IMG/VR virus record: IMGVR_UViG_3300042184_000057
Location: 1-25,316 of that record
DNA from: a virus
DNA length: 25,316 bases
Reading direction: 5' to 3' (one strand)
Shown: positions 14,808-20,360 of the stretch, piece by piece
How the letters are laid out: the number at the start of each line of letters is the position of its first letter
Position numbering within the stretch: the first letter of the stretch is position 1
Notes under the pieces: model-generated
What the model was told of the DNA's origin: nothing
Seen by the model: the letters and a program-made list of their open reading frames with translations, nothing else
Database searches by the model: none
Position numbers and translations under genes: made by a program

Positions 14808-14854
14808 GCTCAGTCGTCTTGTCATTCCTGCCTGACGGTCTGCCGGGCGGGTGA
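14786..14854 (+). pseudogene. Terminase-tail duplicate, copy 2 (stranded)
   Basis: The frame at 14786 encodes F-T-P-L-Q-G-L-S-S-V-V-L-S-F-L-P-D-G-L-P-G-G and a stop at 14852-14854. It has no start of its own and overlaps the HNH 3' end in another frame. Joining the ATPase gene at 13724 directly to 14786 would restore a continuous ATPase half. So this looks like the original gene end displaced by a 1,061-bp insertion. A CTGCCGG/CCGGCAG hairpin (14840-14846 with 14858-14864) overlaps its stop. Confidence 0.8.
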
Positions 14855-14880
14855 TATCCGGCAGTGGCATGATATGAGCA

Positions 14881-15225
14881 GTGAACGACAAGTACATCCT
14901 CGGAGGGGACGACGGCAGGACGCCGACACCGGTTGACGACTTGCTCGAGTGGGCTCGATGGTTTGAGAGCAACGACCGGCGAGTAGCGGAAGACCATGTC
15001 GGGCCATACCGTGTGTCCACGGTCTTTCTGGGGCTCAACCACAACTTTGCCGGTCTGTTCGGCGGCGGGGATCCCACACCCATTGTCTTCGAGACGATGG
15101 TGTTTGCCGCGGCCGGGCGCCACGATGTTCATGACTGCGACACAGAACGGTGTTCGACGTGGGACGAAGCAGTAGCCCAGCATGAGCAAATAGTCACCCG
15201 GCTGAAGCAGGAGCTCTCGGGATGA
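14881..15225 (+). CDS. Conserved hypothetical phage protein
   Basis: 114 residues from GTG. The pattern includes LLEWARWFE, then R-R-V-A, then VSTVFLGLNHNF, then PIVFETMVF and a helix W-D-E-A-V-A-Q-H. This is a small conserved phage protein I have seen in other genomes beside other small genes, with no known function. Soluble, alpha/beta. It opens a tightly packed run that leads to the terminase nuclease half, and its stop overlaps the next ATG (ATGATG). Confidence 0.75.
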   Translation: MNDKYILGGDDGRTPTPVDDLLEWARWFESNDRRVAEDHVGPYRVSTVFLGLNHNFAGLFGGGDPTPIVFETMVFAAAGRHDVHDCDTERCSTWDEAVAQHEQIVTRLKQELSG

Positions 15226-15479
15226 TGGATCCTGACTCAGTGAACCGGCTGAAGGAGAAGCTGCTTCCGCCCGGGACCACACTGGCTGAAGTCCCTCCGG
15301 ACTGGCAGGGACTGACTCCACGGCAAGCGAGGGAACTGCAATGGCAGGAATGGCTGACCGAGGCCGCACAACTGAGACAAGGCCAACCCCTTCCGGAGTT
15401 ACCGCTGGCGACAGCGAGGGATCGATATGGATGGAGGAGCTTACCGAACGGCTCGTCGTATCACCCGGAGAGGAAGTAA
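15222..15479 (+). CDS. Small hypothetical protein
   Basis: 85 residues, helical, with a central LTPRQARELQWQEWL helix and a proline-rich loop. The start overlaps the previous stop by 4 nt. The C-terminal third overlaps the next gene start in another frame. No family, TM or metal motif is visible. Real by position in the coupled run. Confidence 0.55.
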   Translation: MMDPDSVNRLKEKLLPPGTTLAEVPPDWQGLTPRQARELQWQEWLTEAAQLRQGQPLPELPLATARDRYGWRSLPNGSSYHPERK

Positions 15480-15682
15480 CAGTCGAGGGATGGTACTCAT
15501 CGGGCGCCCCGATGGTCGGGATCTTTGTCGAAGGCGAGATGCTGGTGGAGTGTACGGCAGACATTGCCCGCTTCTTTGCCTACCGGCTGGTAAGCCTGCC
15601 CGCGCCGCCTGCGCCGGGACGGGAGAAGACGGACACCCTCGCACACGAGATACTGGCCGTCTGTGATGCACTGAGTCAATGA
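15431..15682 (+). CDS. Small hypothetical beta-rich protein
   Basis: 83 residues from the ATG at 15431 (GAGGGA about 10 nt upstream); an in-frame ATG at 15341 would add an out-of-character basic N-terminus inside the previous gene. Strands V-S-P-G-E-E-V-T-V-E-G-W-Y, then A-P-M-V-G-I-F-V and M-L-V-E-C-T-A-D-I-A suggest a small beta fold, followed by a C-terminal helix. The stop overlaps the next start as ATGA. Function unknown. Confidence 0.55.
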   Translation: MEELTERLVVSPGEEVTVEGWYSSGAPMVGIFVEGEMLVECTADIARFFAYRLVSLPAPPAPGREKTDTLAHEILAVCDALSQ

Positions 15683-16215
15683 GCAGGGACGAGATCATAA
15701 AACGTCTCGCGGATTATGCGAGAGAGGACGTAGGAAGTCAGCGGGCAAGGCTGGTAGCAGAATGGAGAAGGCAATACCCGGCCGCGGCAAACGAAGCGTC
15801 ATCGGCGAGTAAACCGCTCGCCCTGATCATGAAGCGGGAGCCGGGGGAGCACGGGAGTTTACCCGATGAAGAGTACTGTAACGACACGTATTACGTGACA
15901 CTTCGCAGGCATGACACCGATCCTGTATTCGGCACGCGAGCCGGCATGATCCAGTTGGGCATCGCATCACTGGACGGCATGGCACGGCACGACTGGCGCG
16001 ACTTCCAGGCGATCAAGAATCAGCTTGCGGGTCCGGAAACGGAAGCGTTTGAGTTATACCCGGCAGAATCGAGGCTTCTCGATCCGTCAAACTATTACAC
16101 GCTCTGGTGTTTTCCGGGTCTGCGCCGTCTGAAGATTGGTCAGGAGAAGCGCGAGGTACTGGATGCAGATCATGCGCTCGCTCCACAGCGTGCCTTGCCA
16201 TCTGCGATCCGCTGA
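15679..16215 (+). CDS. DUF7694-like hypothetical protein
   Basis: 178 residues. Residues about 95-150 carry a recognisable phage block: G-M-A-R-H-D-W-R-D-F-Q-A-I-K-N-Q-L-A-G, then E-A-F-E-L-Y-P-A-E-S-R-L-L-D-P-S-N-Y-Y-T-L-W. This matches my memory of the DUF7694 domain of unknown function. The N-terminal 60 residues are helical and the C-terminus is basic. The start overlaps the previous stop. Members commonly sit among small phage genes; no reaction is known. Confidence 0.7.
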   Translation: MSRDEIIKRLADYAREDVGSQRARLVAEWRRQYPAAANEASSASKPLALIMKREPGEHGSLPDEEYCNDTYYVTLRRHDTDPVFGTRAGMIQLGIASLDGMARHDWRDFQAIKNQLAGPETEAFELYPAESRLLDPSNYYTLWCFPGLRRLKIGQEKREVLDADHALAPQRALPSAIR

Positions 16216-16219
16216 CCCA

Positions 16220-16684
16220 ATGACCGACACTGAGAACATCCTCGCCGCGGCCGAGAACAGCTACAGCAACGTCCAGAAGGCAGAGTGGACCGGAGAAGTC
16301 ACCAACTACTTCTGCGTACTGCTGGACTGCGGACACCGGGTGCATTGCAGCAGAGACCATCTCCGCGGCCGGATGATGTGCATGACGTGCCTCACTCACA
16401 AGCTTGTGAAGAGAGACGAGCAACACGCGCACATCTCAACTCCGGAGACGCACTCGCCTGACTGGAGTCCACCTCCCGGCGTGCCAGACGAAGCAGACCG
16501 GGCAGAGGGTATGAGGAACATGACGCAGGAAGAGCGTCTGGCATCGATGACCGCACGCAACGCCGCGCACTGTGGTTGTAAGTGGGAGCCGGATCCGTCC
16601 TGCATAGCGGGTACTGTCTTCCGGCCGTGTACCTATCACCGGGAACAGGCACTGATGGCGCAGAACCGTCACAACTTCGATTGA
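16220..16684 (+). CDS. Cys-rich hypothetical protein before terminase half
   Basis: 154 residues from the ATG at 16220, 4 nt after the previous stop; a longer in-frame start at 16136 overlaps that gene and is less likely. Cysteines are paired or near-paired (C-V-L-L-D-C-G-H, then CMTC, later C-G-C), with several His residues, suggesting one or two zinc sites. A proline-rich linker lies near the middle. It ends 4 nt before the terminase nuclease half, so the two are probably co-translated. Family not recognised. Confidence 0.6.
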   Translation: MTDTENILAAAENSYSNVQKAEWTGEVTNYFCVLLDCGHRVHCSRDHLRGRMMCMTCLTHKLVKRDEQHAHISTPETHSPDWSPPPGVPDEADRAEGMRNMTQEERLASMTARNAAHCGCKWEPDPSCIAGTVFRPCTYHREQALMAQNRHNFD

Positions 16685-16688
16685 GGCA

Positions 16689-17426
16689 ATGAGCAAGTTC
16701 CTTGTGATGGCGGACTGGGACTCAGCCCCACACCTGTCAGAGCAAGCGAAGCAAGACCTCCTGCAGAGCATACCCGCCTACCAGCGGGACGCCAGAAGCA
16801 AGGGCATACCGGTCCTCGGCGCCGGCGCGATCTACCCGGTGCAGGAGTCGGACATCACGGTCAGCGACTTCGAGATACCGCGGCACTGGCCGAGGTGCTA
16901 CGGTCTCGACGTCGGCTGGAACCGGACCGCGGCCGTCTGGCTCGCACTGAACAGGGACGCCGACGCTCTCTACGCATACGCCGAGCACTACCGGGGAGAG
17001 GCCGAGCCGGTCATCCACGCTGAAGCCATTAAGGCCCGGGGCGCATGGATCAAGGGAGCGATTGACCCGTCGGCCCGCGGCCGCGGACAGACCGACGGGC
17101 GCCGTCTCATCGAGATGTACCGAGACCTCGGGCTCGACCTCACCGACGCCGACAACTCCGTCGAGACGGGCATCTACGAGATGCTGACCCGGATGGCGTC
17201 GGGCACCTTCAAGGTATTCAAGTCCCTGCAGAACTGGCTGGGTGAGTTCAGGCTGTACCGTCGCGATGAACGGGGACGCATCGTAAAAGAACGGGACCAT
17301 CTGCAGGACGCAACACGCTACGGACACTCAAAACTTCACACGATCCTGAGCACCCAGCCGAAGCCGCCGAAGCAGCAGACAGTGCTGGTATCACCGGGTC
17401 AGCGCTCCACCGGGTGGATGGGATGA
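16689..17426 (+). CDS. terL: Terminase large subunit, nuclease half
   Basis: 245 residues starting MSKFLVMADWD. This matches the segment that follows the ATPase-nuclease junction in full-length terminases (A-P-H-L-S, then YQRDARSKGIP and G-A-I-Y-P). RNase H-like nuclease motifs are visible: first acid in Y-G-L-D-V-G-W-N, then G-A-I-D-P-S, and a final acid in LQDATRYG. It cuts the concatemer to end packaging. The ATPase half lies 2.9 kb upstream on the same strand. The start is adjacent to an upstream stop with only a weak GAGG. In frame, only 11 codons extend upstream before a stop, so this really is a separate gene unless RNA splicing occurs. It ends 36 nt inside an opposing zinc-ribbon gene. 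Confidence 0.92.
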   Translation: MSKFLVMADWDSAPHLSEQAKQDLLQSIPAYQRDARSKGIPVLGAGAIYPVQESDITVSDFEIPRHWPRCYGLDVGWNRTAAVWLALNRDADALYAYAEHYRGEAEPVIHAEAIKARGAWIKGAIDPSARGRGQTDGRRLIEMYRDLGLDLTDADNSVETGIYEMLTRMASGTFKVFKSLQNWLGEFRLYRRDERGRIVKERDHLQDATRYGHSKLHTILSTQPKPPKQQTVLVSPGQRSTGWMG

Positions 17427-17615
17427 CTCCTCCTCCGGTCTGGAGACAAACGCCAGCCGCTTCCAGTCCGCTCCGCACTTGGGACAGTACAGAGTCTTCC
17501 AGTGAGCGACAACCACGCTGACCGGAGCCCGCTGAAGCATCTGCTGGTCCCACTCGTGACGGCACGCCTGACACACCATCGGGGAATGCGTGAAGGTCAT
17601 CTCGGTCATACCCAC
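17391..17615 (-). CDS. Zinc-ribbon protein
   Basis: 74 residues, with CQACRHEW at residues 15-22 and CPKCGADW around 44-51, separated by a stretch with P-V-S-V-V-V-A-H-W. This two-knuckle ribbon resembles small phage proteins I have seen elsewhere, function unknown. The last 36 nt overlap the terminase end tail to tail. A likely start is the first or second Met (residue 1 or 5). It is the second gene of a short minus-strand cassette and overlaps the first by 10 nt. Confidence 0.75.
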   Translation of the reverse strand: MGMTEMTFTHSPMVCQACRHEWDQQMLQRAPVSVVVAHWKTLYCPKCGADWKRLAFVSRPEEESSHPPGGALTR

Positions 17616-17824
17616 GACTCCACGATCACGGGATCGTCTGAGGGATCTCTGGGCAGCATGACCAGCCCACGCGCCCGAAGCCGGGTACGGAGGAATTCCA
17701 GATCATTGCCCAGCAGAAACTCTTTCGTTGGCGCACCGTTCTCCCAGAGCCGCGCTACCCACCAGACTGGTAAATCAACCGGATGGTCATAGATCACCCA
17801 CGTGATGAAGGTTCTCTCGCTCAT
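17606..17824 (-). CDS. WVIYDHP-family small protein, copy A
   Basis: 72 residues with a compact pattern: WVIYDHPVDLP, then W-V-A-R-L-W, then D-L-E-F-L-R, then R-G-L-V-M-L-P-R and IVESWV at the C-terminus. A clear paralogue lies at 23884-24093. Many phages carry such proteins near the ends of gene blocks; no function is known to me. Its start codon is 12 nt from the start of the plus-strand gene at 17837. Confidence 0.8.
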   Translation of the reverse strand: MSERTFITWVIYDHPVDLPVWWVARLWENGAPTKEFLLGNDLEFLRTRLRARGLVMLPRDPSDDPVIVESWV

Positions 17825-17836
17825 TCAAGTTCCATC

Positions 17837-18142
17837 ATGAAACAGCCGAAGGACAAGTACGAGCACATCACCAAAACAGCACACATCCAGTGGACGGTGA
17901 TGCACGATAAGGAGAAGGACGAGTCGAAGGCTACGTTCTACGTGCTGGATCCGGCCTATAATGCTCACCCGTGGATGGCGTGTTCGGCGGTCACATCGCC
18001 GGCAGGGCGGGTGATCAGTATATTCAGTCACCAACTGGACCGGCCACAGACCGACGTACTGGCGAGAGCGCTGGGCATGGCTGCAAAGTGGGTGAATGGC
18101 CGGCCGCTCCCCGGCACACTGATAGCGCTGGAACCGGAGTGA
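17837..18142 (+). CDS. Hypothetical protein
   Basis: 101 residues from the ATG at 17837. The chain has strands (HIQWTVMHD, ATFYVLD, VISIFSHQL) and a C-terminal helix, suggesting a small alpha/beta domain. No metal site or TM. The stop overlaps the next GTG. The divergent neighbour begins 12 nt away, leaving no room for two standard promoters between them. Family not recognised. Confidence 0.6.
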   Translation: MKQPKDKYEHITKTAHIQWTVMHDKEKDESKATFYVLDPAYNAHPWMACSAVTSPAGRVISIFSHQLDRPQTDVLARALGMAAKWVNGRPLPGTLIALEPE

Positions 18143-18390
18143 CACCAGAGCGACGATGCCTCAGAGAGCTAGCCGAGATACAGCAGCAGGATCCGGTCAA
18201 GCCGGCCTGGCTGACCACTCTCGGTCAGTGTGACTGGATATGGGAGCTCGAGTTACTGGGAGGGACGTATGCCTTTGAAGCAGGGGAAGAGCGAGAAGGT
18301 GGTGGGCCAGAACATCAGGGAACTGGTAAACTCCGGACGCCCGCCGAAGCAAGCGGTGGCGATAGCCATGCGAACGGCCGGCAAGCCTAA
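18139..18390 (+). CDS. Possible small protein overlapping next gene
   Basis: 83 residues from a GTG overlapping the upstream stop. The first 45 residues look coding (RELAEIQQQDPVKPAWLTTL, then W-I-W-E-L-E-L-L). The second half is Gly/Glu-rich and runs over the gene at 18269 in another frame, so the end may be read-on sequence. The coupling supports it and the long overlap argues against it. Confidence 0.4.
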   Translation: MTPERRCLRELAEIQQQDPVKPAWLTTLGQCDWIWELELLGGTYAFEAGEEREGGGPEHQGTGKLRTPAEASGGDSHANGRQA

Positions 18391-18403
18391 GCCGAAGAAG
18401 TAA
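18269..18403 (+). CDS. DUF6496-like small basic protein
   Basis: 44 residues. The sequence MPLKQGKSEKVVGQNIRE followed by L-V-N-S-G-R-P-P-K-Q-A-V-A-I-A-M and a Lys-rich end matches a widespread tiny phage/bacterial family (M-P-L-K-x-G-K-S, then K-Q-A-V-A-I-A). GGGAGGG precedes the start. Likely nucleic-acid binding; function not established. It overlaps the previous reading frame. Confidence 0.8.
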   Translation: MPLKQGKSEKVVGQNIRELVNSGRPPKQAVAIAMRTAGKPKPKK

Positions 18404-18415
18404 ACTCATCACGAT

Positions 18416-18538
18416 ATGTCGAGCGAAGAACGCAGAGTGTTCTGGCGAGCCCTGCTGATACGTGAGATCCATCGTCTCTGGCTCCGCGGCGAGAACGTAC
18501 AGCCCGAGCTCCTCCGGTGGGCCGGCATAGAGTCATAG
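18416..18538 (+). CDS. Tiny helical protein
   Basis: 40 residues, mostly a charged helix (EERRVFWRALLIREIHRLWL). It begins 12 nt after the previous stop. Its last 6 nt overlap the opposing gene end at 18533. No family recognised. Coding is supported by spacing and amphipathic pattern only. Confidence 0.45.
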   Translation: MSSEERRVFWRALLIREIHRLWLRGENVQPELLRWAGIES

Positions 18539-18802
18539 CGGGTCTGCTCCAGCCGAGACAGCATCATCGATCCACTCTCGTATCGCTTGCCGTGAGGTCA
18601 GTCCATCCACACGGCCGCGGAGCTCATCGATCTCCGGTCCGATGAAGCCCGGCGCCGCGATCCACTGACGCAGGTAGGCCCGCATGACAGCGATTTGCTC
18701 CAGCGTCAGCGGCTGACCGTGCAGGTAAGCCTCTATAACGGGTCTGAGCACTCCCGATGTCTCATACATCCAGTAGCCGGGGGCGTCCACATGTTCGGCC
18801 AT
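18533..18802 (-). CDS. Conserved hypothetical phage protein
   Basis: 89 residues from the ATG at 18802; a longer in-frame start at 18937 would lie inside the methyltransferase gene. The pattern is M-Y-E-T-S-G-V-L-R-P-V-I-E-A-Y-L, then LTLEQIAVMRAYLRQWI, then ELRGRVDGLTSRQAI and D-D-A-V-S-A-G-A-D-P-L. This all-helical protein is familiar from other phage genomes, with no known role. Its start codon overlaps, base for base, the start of the opposing methyltransferase. Confidence 0.75.
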   Translation of the reverse strand: MAEHVDAPGYWMYETSGVLRPVIEAYLHGQPLTLEQIAVMRAYLRQWIAAPGFIGPEIDELRGRVDGLTSRQAIREWIDDAVSAGADPL

Positions 18803-19556
18803 GAGGTCTAAAATACCGCGAGCGCTCGATCTGTTCTGCGGAGCGGGGGGCGCAACTCGCGGGCTGCAACTCGCGGGATTCCACGTCACGGGGATAGACA
18901 ACAAACCGCAACCCAGATATTGCGGAGATGCGTTCATTCAGGCTGATGCGCTGAACCCGCCAGTGGATTTGCGGGAGTTCGATTTCGTGTGGGCGAGCCC
19001 GCCGTGCCAGCGATACACGATGGCCCAGAACGCCGCCAAGAACCGCGACGCGCATCCCGATCTGGTGGAACCGGTGAGAAACATGCTCATGGCGAGCGGC
19101 GTGCCGTGGGTGATGGAAAACGTTATAGGAGCGCCACTTATCAACCCTGTCGTCTTGTGCGGTCTGGCGTTTGGGCTCAAGGTGAAACGTCACAGGTTGA
19201 TCGAGCCTTCGCACCTGCTCCTAGTCCCGCCGTGCCCATCCCACGATCAGGACTACTACGTGATCTTCGGTCACGAGGTGAGGAATCGGCGCACAGGTGC
19301 CGCTGCGGGTCGAAAGAACAAGATCGCGGAAGGACGCAGAGCGATGGGCATCGACTGGATGACTCGCGGCGAGCTGAGCGAGTCAATCCCGCCGGCCTAT
19401 TCGCACTTTATCGCGAAGCAGTTCCTCGAGATGGAAGGCATAACGTCCCATGTATCTGAGACCACCGGAAGAGATCGCCCGGGCACGCAACCTGCTGCTA
19501 CAGGTCATGCGTGGAGAGATCCCGCGGCGTGTCATGCCGTGGACTACCGCGGCTGA
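18801..19556 (+). CDS. C5-cytosine DNA methyltransferase
   Basis: 251 residues. Motif I is RALDLFCGAGGATRG with V-T-G-I-D-N. Motif IV with the catalytic Cys is W-A-S-P-P-C-Q-R-Y. Motif VI is M-E-N-V. A VKRHRLIE motif and the C-terminal block M-G-I-D-W-M-T-R-G-E-L, then I-P-P-A-Y, match the compact phage version of the family. It transfers a methyl group from SAM to C5 of cytosine, probably to protect phage DNA. The recognisable domain ends near residue 215. The last 36 residues are low in pattern and overlap the next gene, so they may be read-on. Confidence 0.9.
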   Translation: MRSKIPRALDLFCGAGGATRGLQLAGFHVTGIDNKPQPRYCGDAFIQADALNPPVDLREFDFVWASPPCQRYTMAQNAAKNRDAHPDLVEPVRNMLMASGVPWVMENVIGAPLINPVVLCGLAFGLKVKRHRLIEPSHLLLVPPCPSHDQDYYVIFGHEVRNRRTGAAAGRKNKIAEGRRAMGIDWMTRGELSESIPPAYSHFIAKQFLEMEGITSHVSETTGRDRPGTQPAATGHAWRDPAACHAVDYRG

Positions 19557-19683
19557 CGAAGTGACTCTCAGGACCGCGGCGAGCGTATTTGCGTGGCTCC
19601 TGGGAGATGAAGAGGGCGAGGACTTCGCGGCACTGCTCGAGTTACTCGAGAGAGCCCGCATCAGAGGGCTGACCATCACGTAG
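19450..19683 (+). CDS. Small helical protein
   Basis: 77 residues, nearly all helix (EEIARARNLLLQVMRGE, then ASVFAWLLGDEEGEDFAALLELLERAR). It overlaps the methyltransferase 3' end by 107 nt in another frame. No metal site or TM. The overlap is long, but the sequence looks more coding than the methyltransferase tail beneath it. Family not recognised. Confidence 0.6.
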   Translation: MYLRPPEEIARARNLLLQVMRGEIPRRVMPWTTAADEVTLRTAASVFAWLLGDEEGEDFAALLELLERARIRGLTIT

Positions 19684-19742
19684 AGTTGAACGACAACCAG
19701 GTGGGCGGGGATTGAGTCATCATAGGGGGAAGCGGCGGCAAA

Positions 19743-19949
19743 GTGAGCAAGCCTGTTGTCCGAGTGCAGCGAACGCCAAACCCGCAATGCGGGTGGCCGA
19801 ATTACGAGCCTTACTACGAGATCACTCTCAGGTGGCGAAACGACAGCGGCAGTTTCTATTGCGTTCGTTATGCTGACAACGGCTCGCACCAGACGAGCAT
19901 AACGGCGCAGGAGCTGATGCTGGCAGGGATAAGGCGAGCGGCGTCATGA
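19743..19949 (+). CDS. Small hypothetical protein
   Basis: 68 residues from a GTG with GGGGGAAG about 10 nt upstream. Strands Y-Y-E-I-T-L-R-W and G-S-F-Y-C-V-R-Y with a final helix TAQELMLAGIRRA suggest a tiny alpha/beta fold. No known family. Confidence 0.55.
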   Translation: MSKPVVRVQRTPNPQCGWPNYEPYYEITLRWRNDSGSFYCVRYADNGSHQTSITAQELMLAGIRRAAS

Positions 19950-20009
19950 ACCGGAACACCCACAGCGCTGAGTGTCTGCACCGGATGCATCACGTAGCGT
20001 GAACGACAA

Positions 20010-20087
20010 ATGCGAGCACTCGATCTGTTCTGCGGGGTCGGCGGTGCTACCCCTTCATTGCAGGACAGTTCGCCGGAACCCGGATGA
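20010..20087 (+). pseudogene. Fragment resembling a second methyltransferase start
   Basis: An ATG is followed by R-A-L-D-L-F-C-G-V-G-G-A-T, motif I of a C5 methyltransferase, then unrelated codons and a stop at 20085. The matching segment of the intact gene is 18819-18857, with 12 of 13 residues the same. The match stops where the opposing zinc-ribbon gene ends (20047). It looks like the start of a second methyltransferase cut off by insertion or recombination. Confidence 0.65.
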
Positions 20088-20340
20088 CCAGCAGGATGCC
20101 GCAACAGTGGGAACACACAACGTCACCGACAAGGTAGCCCTGATTCAGTGAGTCTTCCGGCAGGGGCGGGTGAGGCTCTTCCTGTTCAGCCTTCCTGTAG
20201 ACCCGGCAATCTTCGCAGTAATACAAGCCTGAGAAGTTGAGGCGTGCGACGGTGCAGCCGCATTCTTTGCACCGCAGGTCAAAGCCGTCGCTGTTGAGTT
20301 CCCGGAACGCATTGCAGTAGTCGCACCAGATCTCGTGCAT
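20047..20340 (-). CDS. Multi-zinc-ribbon protein
   Basis: 97 residues from the ATG at 20340. Four Cys pairs are visible: CDYC, CKEC, CEDC and CSHC, enough for two zinc ribbons. A Glu/Pro-rich linker lies near residues 50-65. It sits antisense between a methyltransferase fragment and the portal gene, whose start is 20 nt away. No family recognised; probable nucleic-acid or protein binding. Confidence 0.75.
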   Translation of the reverse strand: MHEIWCDYCNAFRELNSDGFDLRCKECGCTVARLNFSGLYYCEDCRVYRKAEQEEPHPPLPEDSLNQGYLVGDVVCSHCCGILLVIRVPANCPAMKG

Positions 20341-20360
20341 ACGAGACACGATACACCGAA

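Noticed and set aside
13799-16689. Group I intron or intein joining the terminase halves
   Set aside because: I found no recognisable intron core or clear splice-site pairing, and no intein motifs. The intervening DNA is packed with overlapping genes, and the nuclease half has its own start. RNA data could reopen this.
14882-20010. Repeated GAACGACAA before small genes (14882, 19688, 20001)
   Set aside because: Three copies of a 9-mer near starts may reflect M-N-D-K-type N-termini or chance; no consistent spacing was found.
19999-20148. 49-residue plus-strand frame from GTG at 19999
   Set aside because: It runs antisense through the zinc-ribbon gene and has no coding pattern; the methyltransferase-like frame beside it explains the similarity.
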